DNA of 18,800 nt from Candidatus Campbellbacteria bacterium CG22_combo_CG10-13_8_21_14_all_36_13 (GCA_002771585.1 PCTT01000011.1:1-18800); one strand, 5' to 3'. Positions 7,373 through 15,072 are shown, numbered from the stretch's first letter. The notes: a model not told the origin generated them from the sequence alone. Numbers and translations are program-made.

Positions 7373-7624
7373 TTATCTAAGCCTTGTTTTTACTAAATTA
7401 ACAAGAACAACTATAATCAAAAACAATAATGTATAAAAAATTGGAAATGGTAGTAGAAAAATACCCTTATCTCCAAATATCATATCAATAATAATACCCG
7501 CAAATACTATCTCAAAATAGTTTTTAAAAATAAAAGCAAGTACAACACCAAAAACCATTACCAACCACCAAGGAAACAAAAATACACTTAGAAAAAAAAT
7601 TATATCTAAAGCTAGTCTATTCAT
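7373..7624 (-). CDS. mreD: MreD-like membrane protein, unusually short
   Basis: This 83-aa, strongly hydrophobic protein sits exactly where mreD is expected, between mreC and mrdA. MreD is an integral membrane member of the elongasome. The sequence suggests about three membrane segments (roughly 5-35, 37-50 and 54-77) ending in a basic tail (VKTRLR). Typical MreD proteins have about 160 residues and five or more segments, so this is a minimal or truncated version. Its ATG overlaps the mreC stop in TAATG, which suggests translational coupling. The identification rests mainly on position and topology, because MreD is poorly conserved. Confidence 0.75.
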   Translation of the reverse strand: MNRLALDIIFFLSVFLFPWWLVMVFGVVLAFIFKNYFEIVFAGIIIDMIFGDKGIFLLPFPIFYTLLFLIIVVLVNLVKTRLR

Positions 7625-8448
7625 TATTGTTTATGATACACAAGCACCTCGTCGACTTGAAATATATTTACAGGGTTTCTCACCAAAATCCTTTGAAAAG
7701 AGTCTGAGTCTGTAAGTTTTATAGATTCTATATATCCAATTTTTGTCCCAGGAAACTCCTCCAGATGCACAGACATACCCTCACTGACAGTTATATCTTT
7801 AGGCATTATAATCTCAAAATTACCACCACCAATGCCAGTAGCGCTAGTTGCTATAGAATCACTTATTACAACCCTAGATTCAATATCTGGACTTGAAAAC
7901 AGCCTAGCTAAAGAAGTTTTATTGTCAACTCTTATTATTTCACCGAGGATATTAAGCTTTTCATAAGAAAATACATCTCCAACCCGTATACCATCTGACA
8001 TCCCAACATCTAATAAAAAAGTGTCATAAAGAGTTTTGTTTGGCCTAGACAAAACATTTGCGATTGTTGCATCCTTAAACTCCTCTTTTCTACCAAGTGT
8101 TTTCTTTAAACGAATATTTTCTTCTCTTAATGTTTCCAACTCAAAATTTGCCGACTTTAAGAGTGCAACCTGACTAGACAGACTATCAACCTCTTTTATG
8201 AGTGAATTTTTTGATTTAAAGTATGTTCCAATATTAGAAACTATTGATGATTTCTCAAAAACATTATGTTTAAAATCCCAAAGCGGTGTGCCTATAAATA
8301 TCAGAGGTGTTCTTATTAAAGATGGCCAGACAACAAAAAGAAGAAAAAATACAACAAAAAATATTAAAAAAAGCGGTTTAGCGTTTCTTTTTGTTGACGA
8401 GAAACTAGGTTTTTTTCTACTATTGTTTTTGAATTGGTAATTCGCCAT
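7624..8448 (-). CDS. mreC: Rod shape-determining protein MreC
   Basis: MreC links the cytoplasmic MreB filaments to extracytoplasmic wall enzymes such as PBP2. The 274-aa protein has a basic N-terminus, a transmembrane helix at about 26-45 (LFLIFFVVFFLLFVVWPSLI), a coiled coil at about 75-118 (SLSSQVALLKS, ETLREENIRLKK) and the beta-rich C-terminal domain with the typical phrases LDVGMSDGIRVGD and GEIIRVDNKTSLARL. Its start overlaps the 3' end of mreB by 29 nt in another frame, and its stop overlaps the mreD start, so the genes are tightly coupled. Confidence 0.94.
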   Translation of the reverse strand: MANYQFKNNSRKKPSFSSTKRNAKPLFLIFFVVFFLLFVVWPSLIRTPLIFIGTPLWDFKHNVFEKSSIVSNIGTYFKSKNSLIKEVDSLSSQVALLKSANFELETLREENIRLKKTLGRKEEFKDATIANVLSRPNKTLYDTFLLDVGMSDGIRVGDVFSYEKLNILGEIIRVDNKTSLARLFSSPDIESRVVISDSIATSATGIGGGNFEIIMPKDITVSEGMSVHLEEFPGTKIGYIESIKLTDSDSFQRILVRNPVNIFQVDEVLVYHKQ

Positions 8449-9499
8449 CGTCGTGTATTAAAATATCCCAATAAGCATCCAAGTTTTCTAAAATCACACC
8501 AGTGCCACGAGCAACAGCTGTTAATGGGTCATCTGATCTAAAAACAGGAATTTTCAACCACTCACCAAGAAATCTGTCTAACCCATTGAGCATTGAACCA
8601 CCGCCAACCAAAAACATTCCTCGATGCATCACATCACCAAGTATTTCGGGTGGAGCGCTCTCCATCACAGAACGTATTGACTCTACTAACGTATCTATCG
8701 AGTGAGAAAGTGCCTCTCTTATATCAGCGTCAGTTATTATCACCTCTCTAGGTAGTCCAGTCACAAGGTCTCTTCCTTTTATAGTTGATTCAATTGGCTT
8801 ATCTTGTGGTATAAGAGAAGTAGTGCTTATCTTTACCCTCTCTGCAGTCTTTTCCCCTATCAAAATTTTAAACTCATCTCTAACATAAGAAATTATGTCT
8901 TTGTTAAATTTGTCACCAGCCACATTAAGATTTTTTGAAGTGACAAGACCGCCAAGAGATATTATTGCTATATCAGAAGTACCTCCCCCAATATCCACTA
9001 TCATTGATCCCACTGGTTCGTTTATAGGCAGTCTGATACCAATAGCTGATGCCATTGGCTCTTCTACTATGTACACCTCTCTTGCTCCAGCGCTTTTTGC
9101 CGCATCTCTTACGGCCCTTCTTTCGACATTTGTAATGCCAGAAGGAACACCAACCAACATTCTCGGACCAACAAACTTTCTTGAGATAAGTAATTCCGTT
9201 TTCCCGACTAGATAAGAAAGCATTTCCTCCGTTATTTCATAATCAGAAATAACTCCATCAGTAAGTGGTTTTATTGCAAGTATATGAGAAGGTGTACGTC
9301 CTATCATATCTTTTGCACCAGTTCCAATATCTACTATTTGTCCTGTTTTTTGATTGAGCGCAACAACTGATGGTTCGTTTATTACAATTCCTTTTCCGCG
9401 AAGATAAACAAGAGTATTTGCTGTACCCAAATCAACACCAATATCATTAGAAATCATTGGACCTACTTTTCTTTTTAGTGCGTGGAATAAATTCTTCAT
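8420..9499 (-). CDS. mreB: Rod shape-determining protein MreB (mreBCD copy)
   Basis: This actin-like ATPase forms membrane-associated filaments that guide lateral wall synthesis. The actin-fold motifs are present: phosphate-1 DLGTANT (23-29), phosphate-2 DIGGGTSD and the adenosine-binding GGGSMLNGLD. It also has KGRDLVTGLP and DDPLTAVARGTG. At 359 aa it is longer than the canonical 335-345. The extra residues are an N-terminal stretch (MKNLFHALKRKVGPM) that is basic and could act as a membrane-binding helix, and a charged C-terminal tail after LENLDAY that overlaps mreC. The gene starts 2 nt after the proS stop with no Shine-Dalgarno, so it probably depends on translation from proS. Confidence 0.96.
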   Translation of the reverse strand: MKNLFHALKRKVGPMISNDIGVDLGTANTLVYLRGKGIVINEPSVVALNQKTGQIVDIGTGAKDMIGRTPSHILAIKPLTDGVISDYEITEEMLSYLVGKTELLISRKFVGPRMLVGVPSGITNVERRAVRDAAKSAGAREVYIVEEPMASAIGIRLPINEPVGSMIVDIGGGTSDIAIISLGGLVTSKNLNVAGDKFNKDIISYVRDEFKILIGEKTAERVKISTTSLIPQDKPIESTIKGRDLVTGLPREVIITDADIREALSHSIDTLVESIRSVMESAPPEILGDVMHRGMFLVGGGSMLNGLDRFLGEWLKIPVFRSDDPLTAVARGTGVILENLDAYWDILIHDDGELPIQKQ

Positions 9500-9501
9500 T
9501 A

Positions 9502-10740
9502 TTATTTTATTCTACCTAGCACCTCACCAATAGACACAATATCTGAATCTAAAGAGTTACGACGTTTTATTTCAACCCCACCTGCTGTAATACTTTTTTC
9601 ACTTACAACAACTCTATATGGAATACCTATTAAATCCGAATCTGCTAGTTTTTCTCCAGGGTTTACTTCTCTGTCATCATACAAAACCTCCACACCAGAA
9701 GCTGTCAATGAATCGTAAAGTGCTCGCGCCTCTTCATTTTTACCAAAACTAAGGAGATGTACTTTGAAAGGGGCGACACTCTCTGGCCAAATTATTCCCC
9801 TCTCATCTGAGCTCAATTCAACAATAGTCCCCATTAGACGACTAAGCCCTATGCCATAGCTTCCCATAATCACAAGCTTTTCTTCGCCGTTTTCATCTTT
9901 ATAAGTTAAATTAAAAGGCTCTGAAAATCTTGTGCCAAGGGAAAATATATTTCCAACCTCGATTGCTCTTTTCTCTACTAATTTACCTTTATCTAATCCA
10001 AGTTGGTTTATTACTTCATCGTTATATATTTCTTTATTCACTGCCACACCAGATGATTCATCTAGATAAATAGTATCCTCTCCTGCATCAGTTATCGATT
10101 GAAACTCATGAGAATATTGTGAGAAACTGCCACCAGAAGCAAGGGTTATGTAGGTTGTATCTCCTATACCAACAGCATTAAAAATATTTTGATACGCTGT
10201 CTTCATTTTTTCGTAAAAAATATTATGCTCATCTTCGTCTCTAGAGAATGAATACAGAGCCTTCCAATAAAATTCCCTTCCTCTCATTATTCCAGATTTA
10301 CTTCTTATTTCATTTCTAAAAATATTTTTAAAATCATATGGATAAATCGGCAAATCTCTGTAAGAGTTTATATATTGCTTTAGCATGTTTGCATACGCCT
10401 CTTCATTTGTAAAAGAAAGTCCAAGCTCCCCACCATTTTTCAATTGAACCTTAAACCAAATATCAGCCACAGACTCATCGTCCCATCTGTTTGATGCTTC
10501 CCATATATCTTTGTTTTGAAGGACGGTGGTTCTCATTTCAATACCATTCACAGCATTCATCTCTTGGCGGATTATATTTTCTATCTTTTTTATTACATTA
10601 AGACCAAGTGGCAACATTGTATAAACACCAGCCACTTCCTTATGAATAAAACCACCACGAATTAATAATTGTGCATTTTTAGACACCTCATCCTTAGGCG
10701 CTTCTTTGCGCGTTTTTGTAAATAGTTTTGATTGAAACAT
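9502..10740 (-). CDS. proS: Prolyl-tRNA synthetase, bacterial type without editing insertion
   Basis: This class II enzyme charges tRNA-Pro. Motif 1 (GVYTMLPLGLNVIKKIE), motif 2 (FRNEIRSKSGIMRGREFYW) and motif 3 (MGSYGIGLSRLMG) are clear, followed by an anticodon-binding domain (VLYDDREVNPGEKLADSDLIGIPYR). The length is 412 aa, against about 570 for the standard bacterial form: the YbaK-like editing domain normally between motifs 2 and 3 is absent, leaving only a short link. The frame is open to an upstream ATG at 10794, but I prefer the ATG at 10740. The protein then begins MFQSKLFTKTRKEAPKD as in relatives, and a promoter places transcription start on this ATG. It leads the mreBCD-mrdA run. 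Confidence 0.95.
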   Translation of the reverse strand: MFQSKLFTKTRKEAPKDEVSKNAQLLIRGGFIHKEVAGVYTMLPLGLNVIKKIENIIRQEMNAVNGIEMRTTVLQNKDIWEASNRWDDESVADIWFKVQLKNGGELGLSFTNEEAYANMLKQYINSYRDLPIYPYDFKNIFRNEIRSKSGIMRGREFYWKALYSFSRDEDEHNIFYEKMKTAYQNIFNAVGIGDTTYITLASGGSFSQYSHEFQSITDAGEDTIYLDESSGVAVNKEIYNDEVINQLGLDKGKLVEKRAIEVGNIFSLGTRFSEPFNLTYKDENGEEKLVIMGSYGIGLSRLMGTIVELSSDERGIIWPESVAPFKVHLLSFGKNEEARALYDSLTASGVEVLYDDREVNPGEKLADSDLIGIPYRVVVSEKSITAGGVEIKRRNSLDSDIVSIGEVLGRIK

Positions 10741-10746
10741 GGCTAT

Positions 10747-10775
10747 ATTGTACGCTAAATAAAAAATGGGGTCAA
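10747..10775 (-). promoter_or_regulatory. Promoter of proS-mreBCD-mrdA, predicted leaderless
   Basis: On the minus strand TTGACC (10770-10775), a 17-bp spacer and TACAAT (10747-10752) are followed by exactly 6 nt and the ATG at 10740. The predicted transcription start coincides with the A of the start codon, so the mRNA would have no leader. The promoter lies inside the longer reading frame from 10794, which argues against that upstream start. Confidence 0.7.
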
Positions 10776-10820
10776 AAATGATATTATGCATCATGTTTAA
10801 TAGATTTCAGCTTTCAGTTT

Positions 10821-10973
10821 TCAGGAGCAACGGTAGTACCAAGCATCAAGTGAACGCATCAACACATCATCGTAGCGCCTCTCGCACGAGGCCCGCGATC
10901 CAGCGTCGGACGTGAGACTCATCTGGACGAACAAACCCCTGAGACCTACCAAGGTTTCAGAGATAGTTTTTTT
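10821..10973. other. GC-rich island: possible small RNA or decayed coding fragment
   Basis: A compact GC-rich patch stands in very AT-rich surroundings. Reading plus, it ends in a 9-bp stem (10939-10947 with 10952-10960, one G-T pair, 4-nt loop), then a 6-nt gap and seven T residues (10967-10973), which is terminator-like. It also contains a GCCTC/GAGGC hairpin near 10877-10892. Reading minus, a 33-codon ORF spans 10922-10821 (MSLTSDAGSRASC...), with a second frame open across much of the same stretch. I recognise neither a known RNA nor a known protein. No convincing promoter was found. Confidence 0.35.
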
Positions 10974-11071
10974 ATATTCTATTTATATATAGTTTTAAAC
11001 TAAAACAACATCAATATCTGAATATCCTTTTCTATACTCCACAAAAAACAATACGAACTCAATAATTAGTC

Positions 11072-11107
11072 CCAATACAAACTCAGCCATGGCTGAGTTT
11101 GTATTGG
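11072..11107. repeat. Perfect 36-bp palindrome
   Basis: CCAATACAAACTCAGCCA is followed directly by its exact reverse complement, centred between 11089 and 11090 with no spacer. It lies 92 bp past the rseP stop. As RNA it would form a long hairpin and could protect or end the rseP transcript, but no T-tract follows on the minus strand. Confidence 0.85.
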
Positions 11108-11199
11108 ATTAGATTTAAGTTAAATTTAAATTTCTGAATTTAGATTTAACCCAAAACTTTTAACTTTGAATCTACGAACTTCTAACTACTAACTGTTTT

Positions 11200-12300
11200 T
11201 CAAAACAATCTCACAATATCTTTATATGTAACAAACAACAGCAACAAAAGTAATAAGCCAAAACCAATTAAATTTATTGAGCTAACTATTTTTGGATTTA
11301 GCGGTGACCCTTTAATCTTTTCTATAATAACAAAAAGTATCCTGCCTCCGTCAAGTGCTGGAAATGGAATTAAATTTAGAACAGCAAGATGAAGAGATAT
11401 CATTGCCACAAATATGATAAGTGCAACAAACCCCATCCTAGAAGCATCACCAACCAAACCAGCAATACCAACTGGCCCAACCACATTTGCCATACTACCA
11501 TTGCCAGAAAAAGTATCTTTCAAAAGGCCCCAAACACCACCGATAATAGATCCGGTTAACTCATATGTAATGCGAGCACCCTCCACAATAGCTAGGTGTG
11601 GTGGTAATTTTAATTTTCCTGAATTTATCATAGAGACACCAATAGCAAAAGATCCGGGTATTATTTCTTCTGATGGAGTAACTTTAAGCGTTACATTTTC
11701 TTCGCCTCTTTTTACAAGAAAATCCATATCGGAACCATCGCTACCCTTAATCACTTCTGTTATTGAATCTGGATTTACTTCATCACCCTGTATTGAAACA
11801 CCATTTGAGCTAACAAATAATATTTTATCGCCAAGCATAAGCCCACCAACATCTGCAGGAGAATCTGACAATACGTTTGCAACAACAACACCAGGATCAA
11901 TTACACGATCAGAGTATCTGTCACTTGTCCCGTAATTAACACCGACTAGAAGTGTCGATGAAATAAGTATCCAAGCTAAAATTATGTTAAATAATATTCC
12001 AGCAAAAAGCACAAGTGTTTGCTTCCACTTATCTTGCAATACAAAACTCCTGTTTCTATCTGGATCCCCTTCTATTGAGTCATAGTCTTCTCCGTATATT
12101 TTCACGAATCCTCCAAAAGGAATTGCGTTTATTGAGTAAGTTGTTTCACTTCCTTTTGGTTTGTACCCCCAAATACGTGGAGGAAATCCCAGGCCAAACT
12201 CATCCACCCTAATACCAAACATTTTTGCAAACAAAAAATGCCCAAGCTCATGCACGAGTATTAAGATTATTAGTACTAATATAAATATTATGATTGTCAT
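11200..12300 (-). CDS. rseP: Site-2-type intramembrane zinc metalloprotease RseP
   Basis: This membrane protease of the S2P family cleaves transmembrane segments such as anti-sigma factors or remnant signal peptides. The HExxH zinc motif lies at 17-21 (HELGH) in the first membrane helix. A PDZ domain lies at about 130-205 (GVVVANVLSDSPADVGGLMLGDKILFV). The second zinc-ligand motif NLIPFPALDGGR is near 308-320, followed by a C-terminal membrane helix (about 341-358). The 366-aa length with one PDZ domain resembles Gram-positive RasP rather than the two-PDZ E. coli form. It is read after frr. The upstream sequence consists of CCCTAAA repeats and shows no Shine-Dalgarno. Confidence 0.95.
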   Translation of the reverse strand: MTIIIFILVLIILILVHELGHFLFAKMFGIRVDEFGLGFPPRIWGYKPKGSETTYSINAIPFGGFVKIYGEDYDSIEGDPDRNRSFVLQDKWKQTLVLFAGILFNIILAWILISSTLLVGVNYGTSDRYSDRVIDPGVVVANVLSDSPADVGGLMLGDKILFVSSNGVSIQGDEVNPDSITEVIKGSDGSDMDFLVKRGEENVTLKVTPSEEIIPGSFAIGVSMINSGKLKLPPHLAIVEGARITYELTGSIIGGVWGLLKDTFSGNGSMANVVGPVGIAGLVGDASRMGFVALIIFVAMISLHLAVLNLIPFPALDGGRILFVIIEKIKGSPLNPKIVSSINLIGFGLLLLLLLFVTYKDIVRLF

Positions 12301-12455
12301 ATAGTTAGGGTTTAGGGTTTAGGGGTTAGTGTCTAGAAACTTAACTTTTAATTTTTAATTTAAAATTTTGAATTTCAATTAAATTTTAAATGTTTTAATT
12401 TTAAATTCGTTCTTTCAAAATTCATTCAAAATTTAAAATTCGAAATTTATAATTC
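12301..12455. repeat. Low-complexity repeat gap (CCCTAAA-like and AAATTTTAAAT-like)
   Basis: Read on the minus strand, the last 30 nt before the rseP ATG are near-tandem CCCTAAA units (12304-12327). The remainder, up to frr, is AAATTTTAAAT / AAATTCGAAATTT-type low-complexity sequence, also found at 11105-11150 and 13005-13040. No gene or clear promoter is visible. Confidence 0.75.
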
Positions 12456-13004
12456 CTACATCATTATCTCCTTCTCTTTCGACGCATACATTTCATCCAT
12501 TGAAGCGTTTGTTTCTTTTACCACTTTTTCCATTTCCTCTTTTAATCTAAATTTTTCATCCTCAGCTATTTCATTATTTTTTTCTTTCGTTTGAATTTTT
12601 TGCCATGTTTCATCTCTAGCGCCACGAAGACTTATCCTTGCCTGCTCTAATTTTGCTTTTGCTAATTTTAGAATATTTCCACGAGTCTCCTCAGTAAGCA
12701 TTGGGAATATAACCCTTACACCCCTGTCTTCAGACGAAATCGAAACACCCAAATTAGCATCGCTGATTGCTTTTTCTAATGCAGAAATTTGTGTTGTATC
12801 CCACGGAACAATCCTTATTGTTCTAGAATCTTCTACATTAACATTACCAACCTGAACAACCGGCACCTTAGATCCATAGGAATCGACTCTTATTGAGTCG
12901 AGTATAGAAGCCGTTGCCCGACCAGTTCTTATTGAACCAAATTCCTTTTCTAACCAGTCCAATGACTCAGTTGATTTTTGTTGTAATTCTTTTATATCCG
13001 ACAT
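12456..13004 (-). CDS. frr: Ribosome recycling factor
   Basis: RRF works with EF-G to split post-termination ribosomes. The 182-aa protein matches the family along its length: the N-terminal helix with SIRTGRATASILD, the beta domain with VPVVQVGNVNVEDSRTIRI and PWDTTQISALEKAI, then LTEETRGNILKLAKAKLEQARISLRGARDE, the conserved segment leading into the long C-terminal helices. It lies between the holB-like gene and rseP, as frr does in the frr-...-rasP-proS cluster of Firmicutes, here without uppS, cdsA and dxr. No Shine-Dalgarno is seen before the ATG. Confidence 0.97.
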   Translation of the reverse strand: MSDIKELQQKSTESLDWLEKEFGSIRTGRATASILDSIRVDSYGSKVPVVQVGNVNVEDSRTIRIVPWDTTQISALEKAISDANLGVSISSEDRGVRVIFPMLTEETRGNILKLAKAKLEQARISLRGARDETWQKIQTKEKNNEIAEDEKFRLKEEMEKVVKETNASMDEMYASKEKEIMM

Positions 13005-13043
13005 ACTTTAAATTTTGAATTTTGTAATTTAAATTTTAGATTT

Positions 13044-13061
13044 AATACTCCACAGAGTATT
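13044..13061 (-). terminator. Possible weak terminator after the holB-like gene
   Basis: AATACTC (13044-13050) and GAGTATT (13055-13061) form a perfect 7-bp stem with a 4-nt loop, starting 5 bp beyond the holB-like stop on the minus strand. The following sequence is AT-rich but has no proper T-run, so it may only slow transcription between this gene and frr. Confidence 0.35.
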
Positions 13062-13065
13062 CACA

Positions 13066-13737
13066 CTATATCATAAATCTTGGTAGTACAAGAGACACAT
13101 ATTCCATTATCATTTTAATTGAAGCGCCACGGTCGTTTATGTATTTATACATCGAAGAAACATCCTTAGAATATTTTGCGTTTAATTTATACCCTTCTTG
13201 TTTACGCAAAAATTGTAAAATCCCTTCCAATAGCTCTATTGCGGACCCTCGATCTTTTGTATCAACAATATCTTTAATAAAATCCAACCTTTCGTTTGGC
13301 AAAGATGATAGAAATGATTTGACTATCTCTTCATCAATTGATGGTTTTGAAAAAAACTCTATCTGCGCCCTAGATACAAGTGTTGGTAAAAATATATTAG
13401 CAGAATGTGAGACTATAAAAAAATGTGTGTCTTTTGTTGGCTCTTCTAAAATCTTTAATAATGAATTTTGTGCTTCGTGTGTTACTGATGAAAAAGAAAT
13501 TATATAAAACTTATTTTCACCCATCACTGGTTTCTGTAATTGTGAGCTTTGTATGAGACGCGCATCATCTATCCCAAAACCTTCATAACTTGATATGAAA
13601 ACATCTGGATTTCCAGTTGTCTTTACGCCAAAATCATTTTCTATAAAAGAAACCAACTTACCAACAATAGAAGTAGGTTCTCCTATACATATATATGTAT
13701 GATGTAAATTGTCTTTAGACCAGTTCATAAAGTTCAT
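13066..13737 (-). CDS. holB: DNA polymerase III delta-prime-like clamp-loader subunit
   Basis: The protein probably helps load the sliding clamp at replication forks. The best match to the DnaX/HolB AAA+ family is the central segment EAQNSLLKILEEP (88-100), followed by LPTLVSRAQ (117-125), the sensor-1/SRC-like region (SRC here is SRA). The usual nucleotide-binding loop is not intact: the position after the first strand reads GEPTSIVGK, without a GKT/S loop, which is usual for delta-prime. At 223 aa it is short compared with the roughly 330-aa E. coli subunit and lacks a visible zinc module. The frame starts in a tandem ACTTTATGA repeat, so Met1 and Met4 are both possible starts. Confidence 0.8.
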   Translation of the reverse strand: MNFMNWSKDNLHHTYICIGEPTSIVGKLVSFIENDFGVKTTGNPDVFISSYEGFGIDDARLIQSSQLQKPVMGENKFYIISFSSVTHEAQNSLLKILEEPTKDTHFFIVSHSANIFLPTLVSRAQIEFFSKPSIDEEIVKSFLSSLPNERLDFIKDIVDTKDRGSAIELLEGILQFLRKQEGYKLNAKYSKDVSSMYKYINDRGASIKMIMEYVSLVLPRFMI

Positions 13738-13982
13738 AAAGTTAAAAGTCCATAAAGTCCGTTTTTATATTTGAATATTTGGATTTTGATATTGTCAGCC
13801 CGGATGAATCCATTCGGATGAGTTTCGGATTTCGATATTAGGATTTAGAGTTTACGTCCTAGAATTTAATAGTCAGTAGTCCGAAGTCAATAGTTCGTAG
13901 ACTAACTGAAAATTCAAACATTGAAAATTCGTGATTTACTAAACTCTTAGCTCTTATCTCCTAGCTCTAAGCCCCCTCTCCT
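13738..13982. repeat. Repeat-filled gap between mreB2 and holB, with dispersed repeat copy B
   Basis: From left to right: a short tandem ATAAAGT repeat (13735-13759), the inverted copy of the dispersed repeat (13765-13853; compare 4729-4809), decayed AGTC/GTAGTC-type repeats (13868-13905), and the unit CTCTTAGCTCTTATCTCCTA... (13944-13972), which recurs in fmt with 25 of 29 positions identical. No gene is present. Confidence 0.8.
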
Positions 13983-14996
13983 TTATCTCTTCGCCACAAT
14001 ACTCTTCTTATAAGTATCTAGATGTTCAAGTGCAATACCTGTCCCCTTTGCCACACAATACAGAGGATCTTTTGCTAATCTTGCTTTCACACCAGTTCGT
14101 CTGTATACAAGCTCTGGAAAATACCTCAGTTGCGACGATCCGCCCGTCATCAGTATTCCTTTGTCTATTATATCTGATGCAAGCTCTGGAGGAGTCTCTT
14201 GCAAAACATCCTTTATCGCCTTTATCATCTCCCTCAATTCTTTTCTTATTGATTTAACGACTTCATTTGTACTAATTTCGGCTTGCCTTGGAAGGCCTGT
14301 GACAAAATCACGACCCTTTATGCTCATAGTAAGTTCATCATCCAAAGATATAGCAGAGCCCACCTGTATCTTTATTTGCTCAGCTGTTTTTTCTCCTATA
14401 GAAAGATTGGATGTCTTTTTTATATAATCAACAATTGCGTGGTCTATCCTATTTCCCGCGCACTTAACAGAAGTGGATGCAACTATACCACCCAAAGAAA
14501 TCACGGCAACATCAGTTGTGCCACCGCCAATATCAACAATCATGTGTCCTTGAGCCTCATGAATCGGAACACCAGCACCAATAGCAGCAAGAATTGGCTC
14601 CTTAACGATATAAGCATTCTTTGCTCCCGCCTTTATTGCGGCTTCTATAACCGCCCTCCTTTCAGTAGATGTCACTCCTGCAGGCACAGAGACAAGCACC
14701 TCTGGTTTGAATAAATTCCATTTACCGAGAGTTTTGTTTATATAATACGCAAGCATTGCCTCCGTCACACGATAGTCAGCAATTACACCATCTTTCATTG
14801 GTCTATACGCAATAATATCATCAGGTGTTTTACCAACCATATCCTTTGCCTCGAGTCCCACAGCAAGAATTCTGTTATCATTTATAGAAACAGCAACAAC
14901 AGAGGGTTCATTTAATACGATTCCCTTTCCGGGTACAAAAACAAGCGTATTCGCAGTGCCGAGGTCAATCCCAAGCTTTCTAGAGAAAAATGACAT
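13983..14996 (-). CDS. mreB: MreB paralogue (second MreB/Mbl-like actin)
   Basis: This is a second bacterial actin of 337 aa, the canonical length. Motifs: DLGTANTLVF (11-20), MIVDIGGGTTDVAVISLGG, KGRDFVTGLPRQ, ILMTGGSSQLRYF and DPLYCVAKGTG. Compared with the mreBCD copy, it lacks the 12-residue N-terminal extension and the C-terminal tail, and its adenosine loop is GGSSQLR instead of GGGSMLN. By analogy with MreB/Mbl/MreBH in Bacillus the two may form mixed filaments or have separate roles; the sequence does not say which. It heads the minus-strand run with the holB-like gene, frr and rseP and has its own promoter, predicted to give a leaderless mRNA. Confidence 0.95.
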   Translation of the reverse strand: MSFFSRKLGIDLGTANTLVFVPGKGIVLNEPSVVAVSINDNRILAVGLEAKDMVGKTPDDIIAYRPMKDGVIADYRVTEAMLAYYINKTLGKWNLFKPEVLVSVPAGVTSTERRAVIEAAIKAGAKNAYIVKEPILAAIGAGVPIHEAQGHMIVDIGGGTTDVAVISLGGIVASTSVKCAGNRIDHAIVDYIKKTSNLSIGEKTAEQIKIQVGSAISLDDELTMSIKGRDFVTGLPRQAEISTNEVVKSIRKELREMIKAIKDVLQETPPELASDIIDKGILMTGGSSQLRYFPELVYRRTGVKARLAKDPLYCVAKGTGIALEHLDTYKKSIVAKR

Positions 14997-15002
14997 AAGT
15001 CT

Positions 15003-15031
15003 ATATTAATCGTCTTTGAACTCTCTTGCAA
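15003..15031 (-). promoter_or_regulatory. Promoter of mreB2, predicted leaderless
   Basis: On the minus strand TTGCAA (15026-15031), a 17-bp spacer and TAATAT (15003-15008) are followed by exactly 6 nt and the ATG at 14996, so transcription should start at the start codon. Confidence 0.65.
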
Positions 15032-15072
15032 ATGAACAAGTATTTATGGGAAAGAACGAAAAGATTCTTTTC

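Larger units (their letters stand above)
10795..11199. other. Gene-poor gap between rseP and proS
   Basis: This 405-bp gap contains decayed TTTCAG-type repeats (10806-10823), a GC-rich island (about 10821-10973), AT-rich filler, a perfect 36-bp palindrome (11072-11107) preceded by a partial direct copy of its arm (CAATACGAACTCA near 11050, CAATACAAACTCA near 11073), and AT-rich AAATTTAAAT-type repeats up to rseP. No conserved gene is seen. Confidence 0.7.

Noticed and set aside
10821..10960. tRNA, tmRNA or SRP RNA in the GC-rich island
   Set aside because: No cloverleaf with T-loop (GTTCGA), no CCA end, no tmRNA tag frame and no SRP GGAA/AGCA loop pattern could be found by eye.
10939..10973. 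A certain intrinsic terminator on the plus strand
   Set aside because: The stem and T-run are separated by 6 nt and no upstream plus-strand promoter was found, so it is reported only as part of the GC-rich island.
11414..11935. 173-codon plus-strand ORF opposite rseP
   Set aside because: It is a shadow of the well-supported rseP frame and shows no domain or initiation signal.
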